A DNA stretch of 64,000 bases from Fischerella muscicola PCC 7414 (GTDB lineage Bacteria; Cyanobacteriota; Cyanobacteriia; Cyanobacteriales; Nostocaceae), in the NCBI RefSeq assembly GCF_000317205.1, contig NZ_AJLK01000189.1, positions 35,895 through 99,894 on the forward strand, read 5' to 3'. The notes beneath the pieces are model-generated. The model saw nothing but the letters and a program-made list of their open reading frames with translations. It had not been told where the DNA came from and searched no databases. Every line of letters starts with the position of its first letter. The first letter of the stretch is position 1. This document shows positions 28,837-37,581 of the stretch, one piece after another. Both the position numbers and the translations under genes were made by a program.

Positions 28837-31800
28837 GTGGTTTTACAAGTAAAAACTAGTGCCTACGAAGCGAAAACCCAAGAAATTGCTAGAGTTTTGC
28901 TAGGAGCAACCCAAGAAAATCGTAATTTCTTCTCGGCGTTACGCGATCAGATGCGCTGGGATGATCGAATGCTGGCTTGGGCGATGAGCAATCCCGGATT
29001 GCGAGTGCAGTTATTTCGTTTTATAGACACTTTACCTGCTTTACATAGCAAATCGGAAATTGCCGCACACTTACAGGAATATTTAGGCGATGAGACCGTA
29101 GAATTACCATCTGCCTTAAAGGGAATGTTAAATTTTGCCAATCCTGATTCCATGCCAGGACAGGTTGCTGCTACAACTGTGGCTACAGCAGTAGAAACAT
29201 TAGCTCATAGATATATTGCTGGAGAAAATATTAAACAGGTACTCAAGACGATTGAGCGACTGCGTAAAGACAAGATGGCTTTCACCGTAGATTTACTAGG
29301 TGAGGCGGTAATTACGGAAGCAGAAGCACAATCTTATCTGGAACGCTATCTTGATTTGATGCAAGAATTAGCAGAAGCAGCGAAGAATTGGGCAACTGTG
29401 CCGTTAATTGATCAAGCAGATGGCGAACCATTGCCGAAAGTTCAGGTTTCTGTCAAGTTGACGGCTTTTTACTCCCAGTTTGATCCATTAGATCCTCAAG
29501 GTAGTGAAGCAAGGGTAAGCGATCGCATTCGTATTCTTTTGCGTCGTGCTAAGGAGTTGGGTGTTGCTGTTCACTTTGATATGGAACAGTATGAGTACAA
29601 AGATTTAATCTTCAACATTCTGAAAAAACTTTTGCTCGAAGAAGAGTTTCGCACCCGTACAGATATTGGCATGACCATCCAAGCATATCTGCGGGACAGC
29701 GAACAAGATGCTAAAGCATTAATTGATTGGGCAAAGGAACGTGGTTATCCCATTACAATTCGCCTAGTAAAAGGTGCGTACTGGGATCAAGAAACCATCA
29801 AAGCAGAACAGAAACATTGGCCACAGCCAGTTTACAACGACAAATTAGCAACGGATGCGAACTTTGAGAACATTACTCAGTTATTGCTGGAAAATCATCA
29901 ATATGTCTATGCTGCCATTGGTAGCCATAACGTGCGATCGCAAGCTCATGCTATAGCGATCGCCCAAAGCTTAAAAGTTCCTAGTCGTTGCTTTGAAATG
30001 CAAGTCCTCTACGGGATGGGTGACAAACTCGCCAAAGCTTTAGTTGATCAGGGTTATCGCGTCCGCGTTTACTGTCCCTACGGTGAACTTCTCCCCGGAA
30101 TGGCATATCTGATTCGTCGCTTGCTGGAAAATACTGCCAATAGTTCTTTCTTAAGACAAAATTTGGAAAATCGTCCTGTAGAAGAACTACTAGCACCCCC
30201 AACCTTAAAACAGGAAGACAAAGAGAAAGTTGCTAGGGGAGATGGCAGAAGAGAACTTTTAGCAACAGACACAGACGACAAAGTTGCCAGGGGAGACGGG
30301 AGAAGAGAGTTTAGAACTTTAGAAGAAAACGGAAAAACTGCTGTCAAATTTGTGGGTGCAGCAGATACAGATTATGCAGAGGAAGAATCAAGAAAGGAAT
30401 CACAACAAGCTTTGCAAACTGTTCGCCACCAACTTGGTAAAACCTATCTGCCGTTAATTAATGGTGAGTATGTTAACACCCAAGAAATGATCAATTCTGT
30501 TAACCCTTCAAATTACACTGAAGTAGTTGGTAAAATTGGTCTTCTAAGTATCGAACAAGCAGAACAGGCAATGCAAGCTGCAAAAGCAGCCTTTCCTAGT
30601 TGGCGCACAACACCAGTCAAACAACGTGCTGGTATTTTGTACAAAGCTGCTGATTTAATGGAACAGCGTCGTGCCGAACTTGCTGCTTGGATTGTGCTGG
30701 AAGTCGGAAAACCAGTGCGAGAAGCAGACGCAGAAGTAAGTGAGGCGATCGACTTCTGTCGCTACTATGCTGTGGAGATGGAACGGCTGGAGCAAGGTTA
30801 CAATTACGACGTTGCTGGCGAGACAAATCGTTATATTTACCAGCCACGGGGAATTGCAGTCGTCATTTCTCCTTGGAATTTTCCGTTAGCGATCGCCACA
30901 GGAATGACAGTCGCAGCTTTGGTTGCGGGTAATTGTACCCTCCTCAAACCTGCGGAAACATCATCGGTGATTGCAGCGAAACTGACAGAAGTCTTAGTTG
31001 ATGCTGGTATACCCAAAGGTGTATTTCAATACATACCAGGTAAGGGTTCCCAAGTTGGTGCTTACTTGGTTAATCACGTCGATACCCATGTAATCGCTTT
31101 TACTGGTTCTCAAGAGGTGGGCTGTAGAATTTACGCAGAAGCTGCCAACCTTAAACCCGGTCAAAAGCATATGAAACGAGTAATTGCAGAGATGGGAGGC
31201 AAGAATGCAATTATCGTAGATGAAAGTGCTGATTTAGACCAAGCTGTCATAGGTGTTGTGCAATCGGCATTTGGTTACAGCGGTCAAAAATGTTCTGCTT
31301 GTTCACGGGTGATTGTCCACACAGCTATTTACGATAGCTTTGTACGGCGTTTCACAGAAGCAACCAAATCGCTAAACGTCGGTGCGGCAGAGTTACCTGG
31401 TACTAAGGTAGGGCCCGTGATTGATGCTAATGCACGCGATCGCATTCGCGAGTATATTGAAAAAGGCAAAACAGAAGCAAAGGTTGCTTTAGAAATGCCA
31501 GCACCAGAGAATGGGTATTTTATTGGCCCGGTAATCTTTACAGATGTATCACCAAATGCAGTAATTGCTCAACAAGAAATTTTTGGTCCCGTCGTCGCCG
31601 TCATTAAGGCGAACAATTTCCAGGAGGCTTTGTCAATTGCCAACGGTACTAACTATGCTTTGACCGGAGGACTTTATTCTCGCACACCATCGCACATTCA
31701 AAAAGCACAAGAAGATTTTGAAGTCGGGAATCTGTACATTAACCGCACCATCACCGGTGCTATAGTCGCAAGACAACCTTTTGGTGGTTTCAAGCTTTCT

Positions 31801-31914
31801 GGAGTTGGTTCTAAAGCTGGTGGTCCTGATTACTTACTGCAATTTTTAGAACCGCGTACGATCACCGAGAATATTCAACGACAAGGTTTTGCGCCGATTG
31901 AAGGAGCAGATTGA
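28837..31914 (+). CDS. putA: bifunctional proline dehydrogenase / glutamate-semialdehyde dehydrogenase
   Basis: About 1,025 residues. The N-terminal half is an FAD proline dehydrogenase barrel (VSVKLTAFYSQFDP, VHFDMEQYEYKDL, IRLVKGAYWDQE and, near the C-terminal end of the barrel, RVYCPYGELLPGMAYLIRRLLEN). The C-terminal half is an aldehyde dehydrogenase: ISPWNFPLAIATGM, FTGSQEVG, the Glu region AEMGGKNAIIVDE and the catalytic Cys in GQKCSACSRVIV. Together they oxidise proline to glutamate. There is no DNA-binding RHH domain. AGGAG at 28822 favours GTG 28837; a TTG at 28828 is too close. The linker (about residues 460-510) carries two copies of VARGDGRRE, a local repeat insertion. Confidence 0.95.
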   Translation: MVLQVKTSAYEAKTQEIARVLLGATQENRNFFSALRDQMRWDDRMLAWAMSNPGLRVQLFRFIDTLPALHSKSEIAAHLQEYLGDETVELPSALKGMLNFANPDSMPGQVAATTVATAVETLAHRYIAGENIKQVLKTIERLRKDKMAFTVDLLGEAVITEAEAQSYLERYLDLMQELAEAAKNWATVPLIDQADGEPLPKVQVSVKLTAFYSQFDPLDPQGSEARVSDRIRILLRRAKELGVAVHFDMEQYEYKDLIFNILKKLLLEEEFRTRTDIGMTIQAYLRDSEQDAKALIDWAKERGYPITIRLVKGAYWDQETIKAEQKHWPQPVYNDKLATDANFENITQLLLENHQYVYAAIGSHNVRSQAHAIAIAQSLKVPSRCFEMQVLYGMGDKLAKALVDQGYRVRVYCPYGELLPGMAYLIRRLLENTANSSFLRQNLENRPVEELLAPPTLKQEDKEKVARGDGRRELLATDTDDKVARGDGRREFRTLEENGKTAVKFVGAADTDYAEEESRKESQQALQTVRHQLGKTYLPLINGEYVNTQEMINSVNPSNYTEVVGKIGLLSIEQAEQAMQAAKAAFPSWRTTPVKQRAGILYKAADLMEQRRAELAAWIVLEVGKPVREADAEVSEAIDFCRYYAVEMERLEQGYNYDVAGETNRYIYQPRGIAVVISPWNFPLAIATGMTVAALVAGNCTLLKPAETSSVIAAKLTEVLVDAGIPKGVFQYIPGKGSQVGAYLVNHVDTHVIAFTGSQEVGCRIYAEAANLKPGQKHMKRVIAEMGGKNAIIVDESADLDQAVIGVVQSAFGYSGQKCSACSRVIVHTAIYDSFVRRFTEATKSLNVGAAELPGTKVGPVIDANARDRIREYIEKGKTEAKVALEMPAPENGYFIGPVIFTDVSPNAVIAQQEIFGPVVAVIKANNFQEALSIANGTNYALTGGLYSRTPSHIQKAQEDFEVGNLYINRTITGAIVARQPFGGFKLSGVGSKAGGPDYLLQFLEPRTITENIQRQGFAPIEGAD

Positions 31915-31925
31915 AGAAGGCAGAT

Positions 31926-32002
31926 AGATGGTGAGGCAGCCCCCCAAAAAGGCGGTTTCCGGCGATGGGGGACTGCCGAACCCGAAGGGCAGATGGCAGA
32001 AG
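31926..32002. repeat. 77-bp dispersed repeat, intergenic copy
   Basis: Starts AGATGGTGAGGCAGCCCCC, contains GGCGGTTTCCGGCGATGGGG and GACTGCCGAACCCGAAGGGC, and ends AGATGGCAGAAG. An almost identical copy (33935-34010) lies in frame inside the GT39 gene. The two differ mainly in a six-base central spacer. Confidence 0.85.
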
Positions 32003-32189
32003 GAACAATTGGACGGGGATTCAAACCTGATGCCAACTGAAAGATTTACTATTTAGGCTGACGCAGAGAGATTTGAATGTTAACTCTGTGTTCTCTGCGT
32101 CTCTGCGGTAAAAAGTCATTTATTTAACCACAGAGGCACAGAGAAAACAGAGGCATATCAGAAAACAGCAAGCTTTTAAGTAAAGCTAT

Positions 32190-32797
32190 ATGCCAAATAA
32201 ATTTGAAACACAACTAGAAAGCTTTTATGCCAAAAACCGCAAAGAATGGCGAGAATGGTTAGAGAAAAATCATCGTATCTCCGTTGGTGTATGGCTCATC
32301 TATTACAAAGTAAAAAGTGGTCATACAAAGTAAAAAGTGGTCAACCAAGTGTTAAATATAGCGAAGCAGTAAAAGAAGCCTTATGTTTTGGCTGGATTGA
32401 TAGTAAAGTCAAATCATTAGACGAAGAACGTTACATGCAAATATTTACACCTCGAAAATCGAAAAGTGTATGGTCAAAATTAAATAAGCAATATATAGAA
32501 GAACTTATTGAACAAGGTTTAATGACTGAAGCTGGTTTAGAAAAAATTACACCTGCAAAACAAGATGGTTCATGGACATCGTTAGACGCGATCGAGGCAT
32601 TAATAATTCCGGCAGATTTAAAACAAGCATTAGAAGCAAATGAAACTGCCAAGAGATATTTTGAGAAATTTAGTAACTCCTCGAAAAAGAATATTCTCTT
32701 GTGGATTGAGAGTGCAAAACGGCCGGAAACAAGATTAAAACGTATTGAGCAAACTATAATTTCAGTCGCGCAGGATAAAAATCCATTGCTGCGATAA
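32190..32797 (+). pseudogene. YdeI/OmpD-associated family protein, frame broken by a 20-bp duplication
   Basis: The frame from ATG 32190 (MPNKFETQLESFYAKNRKEW) encodes the normal N-terminus of the YdeI family up to VWLIYYKVKSG, then meets a stop. The C-terminal part (KYSEAVKEALCFGWIDSKVKSLDEERY onward, to 32797) is intact in another frame. The shift is caused exactly by two tandem copies of a 20-base unit at 32304-32343; removing one copy restores one open frame of about 195 residues. Family members are small proteins linked to peptide or bacteriocin tolerance, with poorly known mechanism. The gene is probably non-functional, or split, or a sequencing artefact. Confidence 0.8.
32304..32343. 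repeat. tandem 20-bp duplication that frameshifts the YdeI-family gene
   Basis: Two perfect copies of TACAAAGTAAAAAGTGGTCA (32304-32323 and 32324-32343). Twenty is not a multiple of three, so the duplication shifts the frame. The absence of any mismatch between copies suggests a recent slippage event. Confidence 0.95.
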
Positions 32798-32869
32798 TTA
32801 TGCTATTGATGAGTCCTATATATAGAAAAATATAATCTATAGGGGTAAAATCAGAGAATTTAGAGTGAA

Positions 32870-33313
32870 ATGATGAGTAATTTAACAATCAGAGTTGCTC
32901 ATATACCTGAAGAGTTACTAGAAATTGAGAAAATTAGAAGGGTAGTTTTTCAAGAAGAACAGGGAGTGGAACAAGATTTAGATTTTGATGGTCTAGATGA
33001 GATATGTGATCAGTTGATTGCTTATTTAAATGGAGAATGCGTAGGTACAGCTAGGATTAGATATTTGGATGAGAAAACCGCAAAAATAGAAAGATTAGCC
33101 GTCTTAGGAATGGCAAGAGGACAGGGTATTGGTCAGAAAATTACAGAAAAAGCACTCGAAGTCATAGCTAGTAAAAATATCCCAGAAGTTTTAATTAATG
33201 CTCAAGAGTATGTAAAAGGTTTATATCAAAAACTAGGTTTTCAGCAAGAAGGAGAAGTTTTTGAAGAAGCTGGAATTCTTCATGTAAAAATGAGGAAAAT
33301 ATTAATTTGTTAG
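32870..33313 (+). CDS. GNAT-family N-acyltransferase
   Basis: About 147 residues with the GNAT fold: ECVGTARIRYLDEKTAKIERLAVLGMARGQGIGQKI contains strands 3 and 4 and the acetyl-CoA loop RGQGIG (the R/Q-x-x-G-x-G/A pattern). The later QEYVKGLYQKLGFQQEGEVFEEAGILHVKM is the usual C-terminal part. It resembles the YjdJ/ElaA-like group, which acetylates unknown small molecules or proteins. There are two adjacent in-frame ATGs (32870 and 32873). It stands alone on this strand, after the broken YdeI-family gene. Confidence 0.82.
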   Translation: MMSNLTIRVAHIPEELLEIEKIRRVVFQEEQGVEQDLDFDGLDEICDQLIAYLNGECVGTARIRYLDEKTAKIERLAVLGMARGQGIGQKITEKALEVIASKNIPEVLINAQEYVKGLYQKLGFQQEGEVFEEAGILHVKMRKILIC

Positions 33314-33386
33314 TTGTTAGTTGGTCGTTGGTGGTTGATTGTTGAGAAGAACCAACAACAAACAACAAACAACAAACAACTAACCA
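33313..33386. repeat. GTTGTT/AACAAC hairpin repeat
   Basis: A GTTGTTAG-rich arm is followed by a long AACAACAAAC arm, able to form an extended imperfect hairpin. The same low-complexity family occurs at 52046-52153 and 56029-56094. It sits between the acyltransferase and the GT39 gene. Confidence 0.6.
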
Positions 33387-33404
33387 TTATAGTGTTCCTG
33401 GTTT

Positions 33405-36059
33405 ATGAGTCATCCAAAAAATCGGCGCAAACAGTTTAAGAATTTACTGATACTCAGCATAATTTGGCTATTGGGTGCGGTGTGCGATCGCATCTGGTTT
33501 GCTTTAGACAATTCTATTCCAGCTTGGGATCAGGCAGATTATTTAACTGGCACTTTGATTTATTGGCAAGCATTGCAGCATCCCCAATTCTGGGATAGCC
33601 AATGGTGGCAAAATTTTTGGATGTTATCTTCTAAAATCCCACCCTTAACTTACATTGTTGGGGCTGTTGTTCAAAATATTTTTGGCACTGGGCCAGATCA
33701 AGCTGCACTAATTATGCTGTTATTTAGTGCTGTTTTATTAGGTTCAGTTTATGGATTAGGTGCAATATTATTTAGCGAAGCTGTAGGTTTGTGGGCAGCT
33801 GCACTCTGTCAAGTCATGCCTGCGCTTTATAGATTACGCTTAGATTTTCTCCTCGATTATCCCCTTGCAGCTGTTGTCACCCTCAGTTTTTTTTGCCTGA
33901 CACTTTGGAAAGTCAAAGGCAGAAGACAGAAGGCAGATGGTGAGGCAGCCCCCGTCTTGGCGGTTTCCGGCGATGGGGGACTGCCGAACCCGAAGGGCAG
34001 ATGGCAGAAGACAGAAAGCCACGAATTCTCCCCCTACCTCCCCACCTCCCTACCTCCCCACCATCCCCTCTGGGCAGCAGCTTTTGGCTTATCCTTGGGT
34101 TTGGCATTAATGGTGAAGCAGACGGCGTTATTTTTTCTGCTGACACCGATAGTATGGGTGGGATTTGGCGCACTTCGTCAACGTTGTTGGGGAAAGTTAT
34201 TCCAGTTACTAGGGGCTTTATGTTTGTCGATATTGGTGTTTAGTCCCTGGTATCGCACCAATTGGTTGCTTATTCTGACATCTGGCAAACGGGCAACAAT
34301 AGATTCTGCGATCGCTGAAGGTGAAGCACCCCTGAATACACTAAAAGCTTGGACTTACTATTGGGAACAATTGCCACAACAGGTGTCGTTGCCTTTGTTA
34401 GTTGTACCGATAGTTGCATTGCTTATTTATTGGGGACGTTCATTAAAAGGCATCCAGACGCAGAGAGTGGGAGACAAAGAGAAATTTTTCATCACATCTG
34501 TGCCTCAGAGTACTTCCTCACTCCGATGGTTAGTAATCTTTTTGGTAGGTGCTTACTTCCTGTCATCTTTAAACCCAAACAAAGATGCTCGATATGTGTT
34601 GCCTTATTTACCTACTCTTTCAGTATTATTAGCATATGGATTTACCCGCTTCCGAAGTCTCTGGGCACGGCGCATTCGCTGGGGTACTTTTGGTTTGGCA
34701 GTACTTTTAATGTTATTCAACTTGTTTCCCATTGGCGGCTTTGTTGGTGATGGGATGACATTAGCTTTGAGTCCCAATGCCCAGCATTACCCTTATATGA
34801 AAGAGGAGTTACCTCATCGCCAGATAATTGCCCAAATCATTGCCACAGAACCATATTTGCGTTCTACATTGGGAGTATTACCATCCACCACAAAAATTAA
34901 CCAGCATAATTTGAATTACTATGGTAGATTAGCAAATTCCCAAGTTTATGGACGACAGGTAGGAATAAAAAAGAAATTTGTCAATCAGGATGCGCGATCG
35001 CTTTCATGGTTCCTCACCAAAACAGGCAAACAAGGTTCAGTCCCAAAAGCCCAAGCTCTGATAGTTAAAAGTGTAGAGCAAGATGGCAATTTCCAACTTC
35101 ACAAGTCTTGGGTTGTCGATAGCAGCACTCTTAAGCTTTATCATCAACAAACCCCACCGATAGAAGTCAAAGCAATTTCCCCAAAACCACCACAAACTAA
35201 GATTGCTCTATTGCAAGTCACAGTACCAGAAAAAACTCCACCAGGAGTACCAGTATCTGTAAGTTATGAGTGGACTGGCGCTTGGGAAGAATTGCAAAAC
35301 GGGATAGTATTACTGACTTGGAAAAACCTCACCAAGGATAAGGAGGAGATTTCATGGATACATGATCATGGTATCGGCATGGGAAATTTATATGCAGGTG
35401 CAAACAAACCTCAAGGTACATTCCAAGTTACTGAAAGAATGGCAATGTTACCACCTGCTGATATTGCGCCAGGAAATTATATTTTAGAGGCTATTTACCT
35501 CAACCGAGTTTCGGGGGAAAGTTATTTAATTCCTGTTCCAAAAGTAACATTACAAATCGATTCCCAAGCCACTGCTACGACTGCACCAGAGTTGGATTTA
35601 ATCACGCAATTAAGGGATTTAGCAGCAAATTTACCTCAAGGTAGAAAGGCATTGGAGCAATTATTTGCAGAAATTGCACGTATTAATCAATACGACCCTA
35701 TCCAAGATTATTTGGAACAGGCGCGATTGAGTTTAGCATATAGATTGCAGCATGTTTCGCAAAACCGTGATTGGGCTTACGCCTTGGCTTTAGCCAACGT
35801 ATTGCAGAAAAGAGTCAATGGTGCAATAGCAGCTTTAGAAAAAGTTACTCAGCTAGACTCAGAAAATCCTTACGCCTGGGCATATTTAGCATTTGTGCAA
35901 ATCTATAATTGGCAGCCTGGTGCTGCGGAAAAATCTCTCCAACCGAGCTTGGCTAAAAACCCTGACTTAAAAGAAATTCAAGCATTGCATGGAGTTGCTG
36001 CGCTCATGCAAGGAAAGATAATTCGAGCATGGGAGATTTTTCAGAAGTTAAGAGCCTAA
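33405..36059 (+). CDS. multi-pass membrane glycosyltransferase (GT39/ArnT-like) with C-terminal TPR-like region
   Basis: 884 residues. The first half has about ten hydrophobic segments and the early loop WDQADYLTGTLIYWQ, typical of dolichyl-phosphate-mannose-type (GT39, PMT_2) enzymes with an acidic residue in loop 1. The soluble second half ends in TPR-like repeats (QARLSLAYRLQ, ANVLQKRVNGAIAALEKVTQLDSENPYAWAYLAFVQI). It should transfer sugar from a lipid carrier at the periplasmic side; the acceptor is unknown. Residues about 170-222, between two membrane segments, are encoded by a dispersed repeat (33935-34010) and low-complexity DNA. This insertion is in frame and unlikely to be part of the ancestral protein. 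Confidence 0.82.
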   Translation: MSHPKNRRKQFKNLLILSIIWLLGAVCDRIWFALDNSIPAWDQADYLTGTLIYWQALQHPQFWDSQWWQNFWMLSSKIPPLTYIVGAVVQNIFGTGPDQAALIMLLFSAVLLGSVYGLGAILFSEAVGLWAAALCQVMPALYRLRLDFLLDYPLAAVVTLSFFCLTLWKVKGRRQKADGEAAPVLAVSGDGGLPNPKGRWQKTESHEFSPYLPTSLPPHHPLWAAAFGLSLGLALMVKQTALFFLLTPIVWVGFGALRQRCWGKLFQLLGALCLSILVFSPWYRTNWLLILTSGKRATIDSAIAEGEAPLNTLKAWTYYWEQLPQQVSLPLLVVPIVALLIYWGRSLKGIQTQRVGDKEKFFITSVPQSTSSLRWLVIFLVGAYFLSSLNPNKDARYVLPYLPTLSVLLAYGFTRFRSLWARRIRWGTFGLAVLLMLFNLFPIGGFVGDGMTLALSPNAQHYPYMKEELPHRQIIAQIIATEPYLRSTLGVLPSTTKINQHNLNYYGRLANSQVYGRQVGIKKKFVNQDARSLSWFLTKTGKQGSVPKAQALIVKSVEQDGNFQLHKSWVVDSSTLKLYHQQTPPIEVKAISPKPPQTKIALLQVTVPEKTPPGVPVSVSYEWTGAWEELQNGIVLLTWKNLTKDKEEISWIHDHGIGMGNLYAGANKPQGTFQVTERMAMLPPADIAPGNYILEAIYLNRVSGESYLIPVPKVTLQIDSQATATTAPELDLITQLRDLAANLPQGRKALEQLFAEIARINQYDPIQDYLEQARLSLAYRLQHVSQNRDWAYALALANVLQKRVNGAIAALEKVTQLDSENPYAWAYLAFVQIYNWQPGAAEKSLQPSLAKNPDLKEIQALHGVAALMQGKIIRAWEIFQKLRA
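33935..34010. repeat. 76-bp dispersed repeat inserted in frame in a coding sequence
   Basis: Second copy of the repeat at 31926-32002, with the same ends (AGATGGTGAGGCAG and AGATGGCAGAAG). Here it encodes DGEAAPVLAVSGDGGLPNPK plus a few residues in the glycosyltransferase. Flanked by AGAAGACAG runs and followed by CCTCCCCAC-rich DNA, also translated. Confidence 0.9.
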
Positions 36060-36331
36060 TAGGGAGGATCTCAAACGTTTGAGTTTATTTTTAAACGCAG
36101 AGGCTCGCAGAGATTGACGCAAAGGAACGCAGAGTGTTGATTAGAGCTACTTCGTTTTGTGTTTTGAAAATTTGGGATGCTCCCGGCTCATAGCGCTGCC
36201 TTGGAAATCAAAGTCATAAAATGACTTTGACCTTTTGGATAACGGGTTTGCCGCTAAGTTAGCTCTCTGATACTCTATTTTCAAAATATACTTCAATCCC
36301 CGATCCCTAATCCCCGATCCCAATTCCCAAT

Positions 36332-37534
36332 ATGCCTTCTAAGCGAATTTTGTTTATCAGTAACGGTCATGGAGAGGACAACCACACCTCTCATGTTATT
36401 CAAACCCTGCGCCAATTGTGTCCTTCTCTGGAAATGGCGGCAATGCCGATTGTGGGGGAAGGAAAAGCCTACCGCAGCTTGAACATCCCCATTATTGGGC
36501 CGACGCAAACGATGCCCTCTGGGGGATTTTTCTATATGAGGCGTCTGTATTTGCTCAAAGATTTTCAATCAGGATTGATTGGGTTAACGTGGCGTCAGTT
36601 ACAAGCGGTGTTACAGTATGCTCCTGAGTGTGATTTGATTATGGCTACTGGGGATTTTATTTCCCAGACATTTGCTTATTTAACAAAGCGCCCTTTCGTC
36701 TCTTTTATTTCTTGTCTTTCTGCTCTCTACGAAGGGCGGTTGCGTCTCAATCCGCTTCTATGGCACGATCTCAATTCTTCTCGTTGTCTAGCAGTTTTCA
36801 CCAGAGATCCCTATACAGCTTCTGACCTGCAACGGCAAGGTTTAGCTAAAGCTAAATTTGGTGGTATCCCTGCTTTAGATAGACTCGTCCCCACTGGTAA
36901 AAACTTACATCTGATACCGGATGTTCCCGCGATCGCTCTTCTGCCAGGGTCACGGATGCCTGAAGCCGCACGAAATTTTTGTTTGCAGTTGCAACTGGTG
37001 CGAGAAATCGCCAAAGTGGCGTCTGGGCAACAACTACAATTCTACGCAGCTTTAGTACCAAATTTGATGTCGGAACTAGACGACATTGCCAAAAGTCAAG
37101 GTTGGCAGCACGAGCAAGGCATACTCACCTATGCTGCTGCTGGAAGTTCTCCTGTGGAAGTGAGATGTTACTCAGATGCGTTTAATGACATTGTATATTA
37201 CTCTACCCTCATTCTTGGTATGGCAGGCTTGGCGGTGGATCTAGCAGTAGCGAGTGGAAAACCTGTCATCCAAATTCCTGGAGAAGGCCCTCAATTTACC
37301 TATCAATTTGCAGAGGCGCAAACACGGCTATTGGGTATAAATGCCCAAACAATCGGCACTAAGCCAGCAACCCTTGAGATTCTACAGCAAGCAGCTCGAC
37401 GAGTCATTGAGACTGTGCAAGATTCTGACTACCTCGCTAAATGCAAAGAAAATGGCCCGGAACGATTTGGCCCGCCTGGTGCGTCTGAGAGAATTGCCCG
37501 CTTTCTGCTAACCTATCTAGGGGAAATTAAGTAG
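36332..37534 (+). CDS. lipid-A-disaccharide-synthase-related protein (cyanobacterial LpxB-like)
   Basis: 400 residues. The beginning KRILFISNGHGEDNHTSHVI and PIVGEGKAYRSLNIPIIGP, the sugar-nucleotide part IALLPGSRMPEAARNF and the end DLAVASGKPVIQIPGEGPQF fit a GT-B type glycosyltransferase related to LpxB. Authentic LpxB joins UDP-diacylglucosamine and lipid X; this related group is widespread in cyanobacteria and its substrate has not been settled, so I give no gene symbol. It is cytosolic or membrane-peripheral with no signal peptide. It lies 47 bases before an ABC exporter gene on the same strand, a plausible link to export of a glycolipid. Confidence 0.72.
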   Translation: MPSKRILFISNGHGEDNHTSHVIQTLRQLCPSLEMAAMPIVGEGKAYRSLNIPIIGPTQTMPSGGFFYMRRLYLLKDFQSGLIGLTWRQLQAVLQYAPECDLIMATGDFISQTFAYLTKRPFVSFISCLSALYEGRLRLNPLLWHDLNSSRCLAVFTRDPYTASDLQRQGLAKAKFGGIPALDRLVPTGKNLHLIPDVPAIALLPGSRMPEAARNFCLQLQLVREIAKVASGQQLQFYAALVPNLMSELDDIAKSQGWQHEQGILTYAAAGSSPVEVRCYSDAFNDIVYYSTLILGMAGLAVDLAVASGKPVIQIPGEGPQFTYQFAEAQTRLLGINAQTIGTKPATLEILQQAARRVIETVQDSDYLAKCKENGPERFGPPGASERIARFLLTYLGEIK

Positions 37535-37581
37535 AAATTGCTGCTCAAGCTGCTAACTCTCAAGAAGTAATTTTTAAAGAT

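Noticed and set aside
32246..32303. A start at 32246 for an intact YdeI-family protein
   Set aside because: The residues before the duplication in that frame do not match the family, while the frame from ATG 32190 does.
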